NCBI RefSeq assembly: GCF_036906915.1
Contig: NZ_JBAKHX010000002.1
Coordinates: 124,001-188,000 of the forward strand
From: Phytohabitans sp036906915
GTDB lineage: Bacteria; Actinomycetota; Actinomycetes; Mycobacteriales; Micromonosporaceae
Length of the DNA stretch: 64,000 bases
Reading direction: 5' to 3'
Shown here: positions 50,204 through 60,345 of the stretch, piece after piece
Layout: every line of letters starts with the position of its first letter
How positions within the stretch are numbered: the stretch's first letter is position 1
The notes under the pieces: generated by a model
What the model was told of the DNA's origin: nothing
What the model saw: the letters and a program-made list of their open reading frames with translations, nothing else
The model's database searches: none
Program-made: the position numbers and the translations under genes

Positions 50204-52753
50204 GTGACGGCCGCCCGCGAGGGAACGGCCGGAGCGGGCCGTACCTTCGTGCTCACCCTGATCGTGCTCGTCGCGGCACTCTCCGCCGCCGTGGTCGGCC
50301 TGGTCACCCCGGCGGACGCCCCGCCGGCCGGTCCGCTTTCGCCGCTTAGCCGCCTCGGCATCGCAGCCGGCGTGATGGCGCTCGCCCAACTAGGCCGGCT
50401 GCGCCTCCGGGTGGCTTCGGGCCTGGTCAGCGTCACGTGGGGCGAGGCCGCGCTCATCATCGGCCTATACCTCGCGCCCGCCGGCTGGCTTCCGGCCGCC
50501 ACCTTCGTGGGCGCTGGGCTCGCCTGGCTGCTGCTCTCGTTCTTCTCCGACCGCCGCACGCCCATCGAGATCGTCCACGTGACCGCCTCGCTGACCGTCG
50601 CGGTCGCGCTGGCCACCACGATCACCACAGCGTTCGGCGATCCGTTCAGGCAGCCGCTCAGCCCCGCGCTCGCCGGTGCCCTGGCACTCGGTGCGCTGAC
50701 ATACCTGCTGGTCACCGGCTGGCTGGCCGCGCTGACGCTGTCACTGCGGCACGGCCGCCCGATCGGGCCGCTGCTGCTCCGCGCGCTGCGCGGCAAGCTG
50801 CTGATGTTCGTCGGCAACGTGCTCGTCGGTCTCGTCGTGATCGCGATGCTCGACCGCGACCCGCGGTGGCTCCTGCTCCTGCCACCCGCGCTGTGGCTGC
50901 TCCAGCAGATGTACGGCCACCGGCTCCGCGCCGAAGAGGAGCGCCGCCTCTGGCAGGCGTTCGCCGGCGCCACCAGGGAGCTCAACCAGCTCGACGAGCG
51001 GGCCGTCGCGACCGCGGGCGTGGCCGGCGCGTTGACCCTCTTCGGTGCCGAGCGGGTCGTCGTCGAGGTGCTGCGGCCCGACGGTGGCCGCCGCCGATAC
51101 CGGGGCGACGGCGTCTCAGCCCTCGAAGAGACCGACCTGCCGGCCCGCACCGCCGCCCGCGCGAGCGAAGCGAGCGCCGACCGGCAGGGCGCCGGCTCCG
51201 GCGACGTCGAAGAGGGTGACGAGGTCGAGGTGCGGCCACTCGCCGTCGGCGGCGTGCCGGTCGGCGACCTGCGGGTCCGCTTCACCCGACCGATCGAGCC
51301 GGACGCACGTGACCAGATGGCGCTGTCCGCGTTCAGCGACGCGCTGGCGTCCGCGCTGCACGACGCCGCGACGCACCGCCAGCTCCAGGTCCTGACCGAC
51401 CGGGCACGGTACGAGGCCGTGCATGACCAGCTCACCAAGCTGGCCAACCGCGCGGCCCTGCTCTTGAAGGGCGACGCGGCGCTGCGGCGGCTCGACCGCG
51501 ACACGCCGGTCGCCCTGCTCCTGCTCGACCTCGACCACTTCAAAGAGGTCAACGACACGCTGGGGCACGCCGCCGGTGACGACCTGCTACGCGCCACCGC
51601 CGCGCGGCTGGGCGCCCTGACCCACTCCGGCGAGCTGCTCGCCCGTCTCGACGGTGACGAGTTCGCCCTGCTAGTGACTGGGCTGGACGACAGCGAGTCG
51701 TCGATGCCGCAGGCGCTGCGCCGGGCCCGCAGGATCGTCGAGGAGCTGGCCGCGCCCACCGAGGTCGCCGGCGTGACGATGTCGGTCGAGGTGTCGGTCG
51801 GCGTGGTCGTGGCCGCTGCGGGCACCGCCGACATGGCTGAGCTGGTACGCCGCGCCGAAAACGCCATGTACCAGGCCAAGACCGGCGGCGACAGCGTCGC
51901 CTGGTACGACAGCGCCAAGGACGAGGCGAGCACCGACAGGCTGGCGCTGCTGGCAGAGCTGCGCGAGGCGCTCGAGTTCGACGACCAGCTCGTCCTCGCG
52001 CTCCAGCCCGCCGTCAACCTGAGCACCGGCGCGCCCACCGGCGTCGAGGCGCTGATCCGCTGGCGGCACCCGCGCCGGGGCGCGCTCAGCCCGGTCGACT
52101 TCGTCCGGGTGATCGAAGGCAGCGATCTGCTGGGGCCGTTCACCCGGTACGTCGTCGACAAGGCGCTCGCCGTGGCCGCCGAGTGGGCCGAGCACGGCAT
52201 GGACGTGCCGATCTCGGTCAACCTGTCCGCCCGCAGCCTCCTCGACCCCCGCCTGCCCGCCGACATCGCCGAACTGCTGCGCCGGCACCGCGTGCCGGCA
52301 CACCGGCTGGTACTGGAGATCACCGAGACGGTGGTGCTCAGCGAGCTGGAGATCATCGACGAGGTGCTCGGCGCCCTGCGCGACCTGGGCGTGCAGATCT
52401 CGGTCGACGACTTCGGCACCGGGTTCTCGTCGCTGACATTCCTGACCCGGATCCCGGTGGACGAGCTCAAGGTCGACCGGTCGTTCGTGCGCAAGATGGC
52501 CGACTCGCCAGAAGCCGCCGCGATCGTCCGCACCACCGTCGGACTCGGGCGCGAGCTCGGCCTCCGCGTGGTCGCCGAGGGCGTCGAGACCGCCGACCAG
52601 CGCGCCGCCTTGGCCGCACTCGGGTGCAGCGCCGCCCAGGGATACCACTTCTTCAAGCCGATGCCGGCCGACAAGATCGTGGCGGTGCTGCGCTCGCTGC
52701 TCGACTCCGCGCAGGCCCAGGTCTTCCCGCTCCGCGCAGACGGCGCGTCCTAG
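50204..52753 (+). CDS. Membrane GGDEF-EAL cyclic-di-GMP protein
   Basis: An 849-residue protein starting at GTG 50204 (GGAG lies 7 nt upstream; an in-frame TTG at 50102 would add 34 polar residues). About seven to eight N-terminal helices (residues ~10-240) form a membrane sensor, followed by a divergent GAF-like linker. The GGDEF domain reads RLDGDEFALL, with Asp for the first Gly, so cyclase activity is uncertain. The EAL domain keeps GVEALIRW, NLSARSLL, LEITETVV, VDDFGTGFSS, KVDRSFV, EGVET and QGYHFFKPM, so phosphodiesterase activity is likely. The 16-bp repeat GCGAGCGAAGCGAGCG lies in the linker (51161). Confidence 0.9.
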   Translation: MTAAREGTAGAGRTFVLTLIVLVAALSAAVVGLVTPADAPPAGPLSPLSRLGIAAGVMALAQLGRLRLRVASGLVSVTWGEAALIIGLYLAPAGWLPAATFVGAGLAWLLLSFFSDRRTPIEIVHVTASLTVAVALATTITTAFGDPFRQPLSPALAGALALGALTYLLVTGWLAALTLSLRHGRPIGPLLLRALRGKLLMFVGNVLVGLVVIAMLDRDPRWLLLLPPALWLLQQMYGHRLRAEEERRLWQAFAGATRELNQLDERAVATAGVAGALTLFGAERVVVEVLRPDGGRRRYRGDGVSALEETDLPARTAARASEASADRQGAGSGDVEEGDEVEVRPLAVGGVPVGDLRVRFTRPIEPDARDQMALSAFSDALASALHDAATHRQLQVLTDRARYEAVHDQLTKLANRAALLLKGDAALRRLDRDTPVALLLLDLDHFKEVNDTLGHAAGDDLLRATAARLGALTHSGELLARLDGDEFALLVTGLDDSESSMPQALRRARRIVEELAAPTEVAGVTMSVEVSVGVVVAAAGTADMAELVRRAENAMYQAKTGGDSVAWYDSAKDEASTDRLALLAELREALEFDDQLVLALQPAVNLSTGAPTGVEALIRWRHPRRGALSPVDFVRVIEGSDLLGPFTRYVVDKALAVAAEWAEHGMDVPISVNLSARSLLDPRLPADIAELLRRHRVPAHRLVLEITETVVLSELEIIDEVLGALRDLGVQISVDDFGTGFSSLTFLTRIPVDELKVDRSFVRKMADSPEAAAIVRTTVGLGRELGLRVVAEGVETADQRAALAALGCSAAQGYHFFKPMPADKIVAVLRSLLDSAQAQVFPLRADGAS

Positions 52754-52774
52754 CACCGCCACCCCGATCCCGCC

Positions 52775-52854
52775 GATCAAGGGCAAATGCACGTGATTGG
52801 ATCTCTTTTCCACGTGCGTTTGCCCTTGATCCATGCGGATCTCCCTGATCGACG
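52775..52854 (+). repeat. Inverted-repeat element, copy 5
   Basis: The 22-bp arms at 52775-52796 and 52810-52831 have two imperfect positions (one can pair as G-U) and a 13-nt loop. The tail CATGCGGATCTCCCTGATC follows. Copy 6 (53131-53210) is its near-perfect reverse complement over the whole ~80 bp, so the two face each other across 276 bp. It lies 22 bp after the GGDEF-EAL stop. Confidence 0.85.
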
Positions 52855-53130
52855 TGGCGGATGGCCCCGGTTCGCCCGGCGTACGCGCTGCGGGGGCCGG
52901 CGCACGCTGCGCGCGCGCCCGGCGGCAGGACCATCGGCCTGGTCGGGTCGCCGGAGGGTCGGGCGACATCCCGAAAGTGCGGCATCGAGCGCGCGTTGAG
53001 GCCGCGCTTTCCCGTTGTTGCGCATGCGTCCGTGTCGCGTGCCTCCGTGGCGTCCGTCGGGCTCCGTGCCGCGTGCCTCCGTGGCGTCCGTTGGGCGCCG
53101 TGCCGTGCGTTCGCCCGCCCGGCCCCGCGT
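52855..53130. other. Non-coding segment between inverted elements 5 and 6
   Basis: A 276-bp segment bounded by two oppositely oriented copies of the 80-bp element. It contains a 34-bp direct repeat (53037-53070 and 53071-53104, unit starting GCGTGCCTCCGTGGCGTCCG). All frames look composition-driven; I see no gene. Confidence 0.7.
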
Positions 53131-53210
53131 CGTCGATCAAGGAGATCCGCATGGATCAAGGGCAAACGCACGTGGAAAAGAGATCCAACCACGTGCATTT
53201 GCCCTTGATC
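53131..53210 (-). repeat. Inverted-repeat element, copy 6
   Basis: The arms at 53154-53175 and 53189-53210 flank a 13-nt loop whose reverse complement equals the loop of copy 5. The tail lies on the left (53131-53153), so the whole element is in reverse orientation. The two arms differ at one position that could pair as A-C or G-U depending on strand. Confidence 0.85.
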
Positions 53211-53214
53211 GACG

Positions 53215-53430
53215 GGGCGGGGCCGCGCTGGCGCGCGGCCCGGGGGCGGGCGCGGCACGAGCGCGGCACGAGCGCGGGGCGGGCGCGGGGCGGGCGCGGT
53301 ACAGCGCCGGGCGGGCGCGGGGCGGGCACCAGCGCGGACGGGCGTGGTGGGGAGGCGGTGGGTGCCGGCGGGGGAATCGCGGGGTGGAGGGTGTGGTGCT
53401 CGAGGGGGGTGGGCGGGATAGCTTCGCGGT
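53215..53430. other. G-rich spacer before the YyaL-type gene
   Basis: A 216-bp stretch of short GCGGGGCGGGC and GAGCGCGGCAC motifs on the + strand, very biased in G over C. No ORF, hairpin or ribosome site is convincing. TAGCTT (53419-53424) lies 6 nt before the next start codon and is the probable -10 box. Confidence 0.6.
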
Positions 53431-55422
<1,992 letters not shown>

Positions 55423-55452
55423 ATAATGGACATATACGCCTAATATCGGCCA

Positions 55453-57456
55453 ATGGCCGGAATTGCTGGCACCTTTGGTACGCCCGAAAGTCCTCTGAAA
55501 GCACTCTCCGCCGCGCTCGCCCGCCGCGGGCCCGACGCGGCGACCTGGCACGCCGGTGGCGCCCGGCTGCTGGTGCGCGCCGCCATGCCGGCGGTGCACG
55601 AGCAGGACGGCATCGCCGTCGTGGTCGACGGGATCGCCGAGGTCAGCGCCCTCGCCGCCGGGTACACCGCGCGAGGCCCGGCCGCGCTGCTGGGCGGCGC
55701 CGAGCCGTACGCGCTGATCCTCGCCGACCCGGCCCGCGGCGGGCTGGTGCTGGCGCGCAACGGGGAGGGTCCGCCGCTCTACTACGCGGAGACCGCGACC
55801 GGGGTGTTCGCCGCGTCGGAGCCGGCGGGGCTGCTGGCCGCCGGGGTGGCCGCCGAGCCGGACGAGGGCGTGGTGTCGCGGTTCATCGCCACGGGCGCCT
55901 GCGACGACACCGCCGCCACGTTCTACGCGGGCATCCGGCGGGTGCTCCCCGGGGAGATCGTCGAGATCACCGGCGGTGTGCGTACCCGAAAGACAGCGAC
56001 GGCGCGCGACGGCGGCGGACGCTTCGCGCGGCCCGTGCTGGACGCGGCGCTCGGCCGTGGCCGGATCGGCGTGCGCTTCGGGCACGGCCTTGCTGGCGCG
56101 GCCACCGTGGGCGCGGCGCTCGCCGGCGCGGGCATACCCCGGCAGCTGACGATCTACTCAGCGACGTTCCCCGGGCTCACGACGGCGGCGGCCGACTACG
56201 CCGCGGCGGTCCTCGGACCGGTCGCGATCAGCGGCGCGCGGCACCGCGCCCAGCCGTTCTTCGCCGACGAGCTGGACCTCGACGCGCTCCTCGCCGACCT
56301 GGGCGAACCGGTCCCCGACCTCGACAGTTACCTCATCTGGGCGACCGCCCGCGCGACCGCTGGCGAGGTCGACACGCTGATCGACACAGCCGGCGGCGGC
56401 GCGCACCTGGCCCGTATCGCGGACCGCTTGGAGAGCCGCTACGGCGTCACCGTGCGCTTCCCGCTGCGCGCGCTCGCCTCGACCGGCCCGGTCCTGCGCG
56501 CCGAACTCGCGGCGATCGTCGAGGGCACGCTCCCGACCGCGGCGGCACGGTTCGCCACCGGCAACGCCGCGCACAGCCTCCAACCGCCGATGCGTGACCT
56601 GCTCCTGCGCATGCGCGCCGAACTGGCCGCCGCGGTGCTCCATCCGCGCCTGCCGGCCTCGCAGCGCGCCGCCCGGACCGCGCTCGCCGCGCTCTTCGCT
56701 GACGGCCAGGTCGACACCGGCGCGCTCTTTCGCCGGTACATGGTGGAGCGCTGGCTTCGTTCGGTCGCGCCCACCGAGCCGCCCCGTCCCGCGCCCAAGG
56801 CCGAGAAGCGTGCCGGTGGCGCGACCTGGACCCGTTCGGCGGTGACCACGGAGGCTTTCGCCAGCGGCGACAAGCTGCCCGAGAAGATCGCCTGGTACGT
56901 CGGCGAGCGGCTGGCCGAGGCGGGCCGCAAGGCGTACCGGGAAAAGTGGTGCGTGCTGGTCGCGGCCCGGCCGGTCGCGGTCGTGCAGGGTCGTGCGCGC
57001 CCGGTCTGGGACATCCGGCCCGGCCCTCTGGCGCGGGCGCTGCACCGCTTCGCCCGGCCGTCGGCCGGGCTCGACAGCCCATGGACGGCGCAGGTGGCGG
57101 TTGAGCAGGTCGGCCCGCTGCGGGCCGCGTTCGGTCCAGCCGCTTCGCATGGCGTACGCGGACCCGCCGTCGACGCCGTGGCGGTGATACTGCCTCCCGA
57201 GTACCCCGATCGGGTGGCCGCCGACATCCTGGCGGCTCTGCGCACGACGCTGCCCGAGGAGGCGTACGCCACCCTGGCGGGTTGCGCGATCGCGGGTTCG
57301 GCCGGCGTGCTGGCCGTCGCGGGCGACCTCGACCGCGAGACCGCCGAGGCGCTGTGCGCGGACGATCCGTTCCCCGTGGGCGGGCCGATCGTCCTGGCGT
57401 TCAGCGCCCCACCAGCGCGAAAGGGAGGCCGTCCTCGTACGAGGGGCAAAAAGTGA
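55453..57456 (+). CDS. Degenerate asparagine-synthetase-like protein with extra domain
   Basis: A 667-residue protein. It begins MAGIAGTFGT, parallel to MCGIAG of AsnB, but the catalytic Cys2 is Ala. Residues ~60-125 still read as a glutaminase fold (EPYALILADPARGGLVLARN; PPLYYAETATGVFAASE). The synthetase ATP loop, normally SGGLDSS, reads GHGLAGAATVG, and the later acidic loop reads DTAGGGAHLARI. Both active sites look lost. From ~460 on, a separate domain (LPEKIAWYVGERLAEA; WCVLVAARPVAVVQGRARPV; VILPPEYPDRVAADIL) faintly resembles F420-0 glutamyl-ligase-like proteins; that match is uncertain. TAATAT lies 6 nt before the ATG. It overlaps an in-frame alternative purK start. Confidence 0.65.
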   Translation: MAGIAGTFGTPESPLKALSAALARRGPDAATWHAGGARLLVRAAMPAVHEQDGIAVVVDGIAEVSALAAGYTARGPAALLGGAEPYALILADPARGGLVLARNGEGPPLYYAETATGVFAASEPAGLLAAGVAAEPDEGVVSRFIATGACDDTAATFYAGIRRVLPGEIVEITGGVRTRKTATARDGGGRFARPVLDAALGRGRIGVRFGHGLAGAATVGAALAGAGIPRQLTIYSATFPGLTTAAADYAAAVLGPVAISGARHRAQPFFADELDLDALLADLGEPVPDLDSYLIWATARATAGEVDTLIDTAGGGAHLARIADRLESRYGVTVRFPLRALASTGPVLRAELAAIVEGTLPTAAARFATGNAAHSLQPPMRDLLLRMRAELAAAVLHPRLPASQRAARTALAALFADGQVDTGALFRRYMVERWLRSVAPTEPPRPAPKAEKRAGGATWTRSAVTTEAFASGDKLPEKIAWYVGERLAEAGRKAYREKWCVLVAARPVAVVQGRARPVWDIRPGPLARALHRFARPSAGLDSPWTAQVAVEQVGPLRAAFGPAASHGVRGPAVDAVAVILPPEYPDRVAADILAALRTTLPEEAYATLAGCAIAGSAGVLAVAGDLDRETAEALCADDPFPVGGPIVLAFSAPPARKGGRPRTRGKK

Positions 57457-57530
57457 GCGCGCGGGTGGCTTTCAGTGCGCGAGCCTCCCGAGCGGAGCCA
57501 GGGCAGACGCAGACTAGGCTGGCGGCCGAA

Positions 57531-58658
57531 ATGGATACCCGTACCGGTCTGCCTGTTGTCGGCATGGTGGGCGCCGGGCAGCTTGCCCGGATGACGCACC
57601 AGGCCGCGATCGCCCTTGGCCAGTCCCTGCGCCTCCTCGCCGCCGCGCCAGACGACGGTGCCGCCCTGGTGGCCGCCGACGTGCAGTTCGGCGACCACAC
57701 CGACCTGGCGGCGCTGCGCACGTTCGCGAAGGGCTGCGACGTCGTCACGTTCGACCACGAGCACGTCCCCACCGCCCATATCCGGGCGCTCGCCGCCGAG
57801 GGCGTCACGCTGTACCCGGGCGCCGACGCGCTGCTGTACGCGCAGGACAAGCGGGCGATGCGGGAGCGGCTGAGCGCGCTCGGTGCCCCGGTGCCGCGCT
57901 GGCGTCCCGACGCCACCGACCTTGCCTCCTTTGGCGACGAGGTCGGCTGGCCGGTCGTCGCGAAGGCGGTACGCGGCGGGTACGACGGCCGAGGCGTGTG
58001 GATGCTCGACGCCGGCGCGCCTCCGCCTGATGGGGTCGAGCTGATCCTCGAAGAGCGCGTGCCGCTGCGCCGCGAGCTGGCGGTACAGGTGGCTCGCTCG
58101 CCGTTCGGCCAGGTCGCCGCGTATCCGGTGGTCGAGACGGTGCAGCAGGACGGTATCTGCGTCGAGGTGCTGGCGCCGGCGCCTGGGCTGCCCGAGGAGC
58201 TGGCCGTGGCCGCCCAGCAGCTTGCGATCGACATCGCGACGGCGCTCGGTGTGGTGGGCATGCTCGCCGTGGAGCTCTTCGAGGTCGACGGTGGTCTGGT
58301 CGTCAACGAGCTCGCGATGCGCCCGCACAACTCGGGCCACTGGACGATCGAGGGCGCCCGCACGTCGCAGTTCGAGCAGCATCTGCGCGCGGTCCTCGAC
58401 TACCCGATGGGCGACACCACGCTCACCGCACCGGCTGTCGTGATGGCCAACGTGCTCGGCGGCGAGCCGGGCGGCATCGGCATCGACGAGCGGCTGCACC
58501 ATCTCTTCGCCGCCGACCCGGGCGTCAAGGTGCACATGTACGGCAAGCAGGTGCGCCCCGGCCGGAAGATCGGGCACGTGACGGCGCTCGGCGACGATCT
58601 GGACGAGGTACGCGCCCGCGCCCGGCGGGCCGCCCGTTGGCTTCAGGAGGGTCAGTGA
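57531..58658 (+). CDS. purK: N5-carboxyaminoimidazole ribonucleotide synthase
   Basis: A 375-residue ATP-grasp enzyme carboxylating aminoimidazole ribonucleotide in purine synthesis. The N-terminus GLPVVGMVGAGQLARMTHQA is diagnostic; KAVRGGYDGRGVWM binds nucleotide; VNELAMRPHNSGHWTIEGA lies in the active site. I use ATG 57531, with TAGGCT (57515-57520) 10 nt upstream. A GTG at 57453 overlapping the preceding stop (GTGA) is in frame and would add 26 residues with no family match. purE follows 19 bp on. Confidence 0.94.
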   Translation: MDTRTGLPVVGMVGAGQLARMTHQAAIALGQSLRLLAAAPDDGAALVAADVQFGDHTDLAALRTFAKGCDVVTFDHEHVPTAHIRALAAEGVTLYPGADALLYAQDKRAMRERLSALGAPVPRWRPDATDLASFGDEVGWPVVAKAVRGGYDGRGVWMLDAGAPPPDGVELILEERVPLRRELAVQVARSPFGQVAAYPVVETVQQDGICVEVLAPAPGLPEELAVAAQQLAIDIATALGVVGMLAVELFEVDGGLVVNELAMRPHNSGHWTIEGARTSQFEQHLRAVLDYPMGDTTLTAPAVVMANVLGGEPGGIGIDERLHHLFAADPGVKVHMYGKQVRPGRKIGHVTALGDDLDEVRARARRAARWLQEGQ

Positions 58659-58677
58659 CCATGCTAGTGGGCTGCGC

Positions 58678-59166
58678 ATGACTGTCGGTGTGATCATGGG
58701 AAGCGACTCGGACTGGTCGACGATGAAGGCGGCCGCCGAGGCGCTCGACGAGTTCGGGGTGCCCTATGAGGCCAAGGTGGTCTCGGCCCACCGGACCCCG
58801 GTCGCGATGATCGAGTACGGCCAGGAAGCCGCCGCGCGGGGCCTCAAGGTGATCATCGCGGGCGCCGGGGGAGCGGCTCACCTGCCGGGGATGGTCGCCT
58901 CGGTCACCTCGCTGCCGGTGATCGGCGTGCCGGTGCCGCTCAAGTACCTCGACGGCATGGACTCGCTGCTGTCGATCGTGCAGATGCCGGCCGGCGTGCC
59001 GGTCGCCACGGTGTCGATCGGCGGTGCTCGCAACGCCGGCCTGCTCGCCGTGCGCATCCTCGCGGCGTCCGACGAGGGGCTGCGCGCCAAGATCGACGAA
59101 TTTCAGCTGAGCCTGGTGCGTCTGGTGGAGGAGAAGAACGCGGCGCTGCGCGCGTCAGTCGACTAG
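58678..59166 (+). CDS. purE: N5-carboxyaminoimidazole ribonucleotide mutase
   Basis: A 162-residue mutase that follows PurK in the pathway. VIMGSDSDWSTMKAAAE is the phosphate loop, VVSAHRTPVAMIEYG holds the catalytic His, and GAGGAAHLPGMVAS and QMPAGVPVATVSIG complete the site. Length is standard. Between purK and purE lies a 6-codon ORF (ATG 58661) that ends with TGA overlapping the purE start, behind AGGAGG. The 3' end overlaps the convergent rmuC gene by 12 bp. Confidence 0.96.
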   Translation: MTVGVIMGSDSDWSTMKAAAEALDEFGVPYEAKVVSAHRTPVAMIEYGQEAAARGLKVIIAGAGGAAHLPGMVASVTSLPVIGVPVPLKYLDGMDSLLSIVQMPAGVPVATVSIGGARNAGLLAVRILAASDEGLRAKIDEFQLSLVRLVEEKNAALRASVD

Positions 59167-60312
59167 CTCGGGCGCCTGCGGCTGGCGGGGCGCCACCTCG
59201 AGCTGCGGTGGTGTGACCAGCTCGTCGCCGGACACGCCCAGCTCGGCGAGCTTGCGGGCGCTGACCAGCACCCGTGCCTCCAGCGAGCCGACCGCCTTGT
59301 TGTACGCCGTTACCGCCCCGCCCAGCGAGCTGCCGAGCTTCGACACGTGATCGCCCAGTGTGGACAGTCGCCCATACAGCTCGCGTGCCAGCGTGTGCAC
59401 CGCCAGCGCGTTGCGGGCCAGCGCCTCCTGCCGCCACGCGTACGCGACCGTGCGCAGCAGCGCTATCAGCGTTGCCGGGGTCGCCAGCACCACGTTGCGG
59501 GCGAACGCGTGCTCCAGCAGCGCCGGATCGCGCTGTAGTGCCGCGTCGAGGAACGGGTCGGCCGGCACGAAGAGGACCACGAACTCTGGGGACTGGTCGA
59601 ACGCGGTCCAGTAGGACTTCGCGGCCAGCGCGTCGACGTGCCCGCGCAGGTGCCGGGCGTGGGCGTCGAGGTGCGTGTCGCGCCCGCGCTCGTCGCGCGC
59701 CTCCATCGCGGCCAGGTACGCCTCGAACGGCGCCTTGGCGTCCACCACGACGGACCGCCCGCCGTGCAGCCGCACCACCAGGTCCGGGCGCACCACCTGG
59801 TGGTCGGTCGAGGCGGTCACCTGCTCGCCGAAGTCGCAGTGCTCCAGCATCCCCGCCGCCTCGACGATCCGCCGGAGCTGGTGCTCGCCCCACCGCCCCC
59901 GTACCTGCGGCGCGCGCAGAGCCGCCACGAGCTGCTTGGTCTCGGTGCGCAGCTCACCGGAGACCACCGACATCGAGCGCACCTGCTCGCGCAGTTCCGC
60001 GTACGCGTCGACGCGTTCCCGTTCCAGCTCGGCGACCCGCTGCTCGTATCGCCGCAGCGTCTCGTGCAGCGGTGCGATCGCCCGCGCGACCGCCTCCTGC
60101 GACTGCGCGGTGGACTCGTACGACAGGGCGCGCATCGACTGCTCCAGCCGCCCCTCACCCTCGCGGGTGGCGCGGAGCGTCGCGTCGAGCCGGGCCAACT
60201 CGGCACCGGACCGGGCGCGGGCGGCGAGCCAACCCACCGCCCCACCGGCGAGAAGGCAGACAATCACCACGGCCAGCGTCGAAAGGTCCACGTCAGGTAG
60301 CTTGCCAAACAA
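59155..60312 (-). CDS. rmuC: DNA recombination protein RmuC homologue
   Basis: A 385-residue protein with an N-terminal membrane helix (LSTLAVVIVCLLAGGAVGWL), a long coiled coil (residues ~35-125) and the RmuC nuclease-like core with VRGRWGEHQLRRIVEAAGML, VRPDLVVRLHGGRSVVVDAKAPFEAYL and SPEFVVLFVPADPFLDAAL. RmuC limits inversions and duplications by an unclear nuclease role. The start is uncertain: TTG 60312 is used here, but a GTG 24 bp inside would leave more room for promoters, since the divergent neighbour starts at 60346. Confidence 0.9.
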   Translation of the reverse strand: MFGKLPDVDLSTLAVVIVCLLAGGAVGWLAARARSGAELARLDATLRATREGEGRLEQSMRALSYESTAQSQEAVARAIAPLHETLRRYEQRVAELERERVDAYAELREQVRSMSVVSGELRTETKQLVAALRAPQVRGRWGEHQLRRIVEAAGMLEHCDFGEQVTASTDHQVVRPDLVVRLHGGRSVVVDAKAPFEAYLAAMEARDERGRDTHLDAHARHLRGHVDALAAKSYWTAFDQSPEFVVLFVPADPFLDAALQRDPALLEHAFARNVVLATPATLIALLRTVAYAWRQEALARNALAVHTLARELYGRLSTLGDHVSKLGSSLGGAVTAYNKAVGSLEARVLVSARKLAELGVSGDELVTPPQLEVAPRQPQAPELVD

Positions 60313-60345
60313 TTACGACAGACAGCCGCGGGTACCGTCGGAGTC

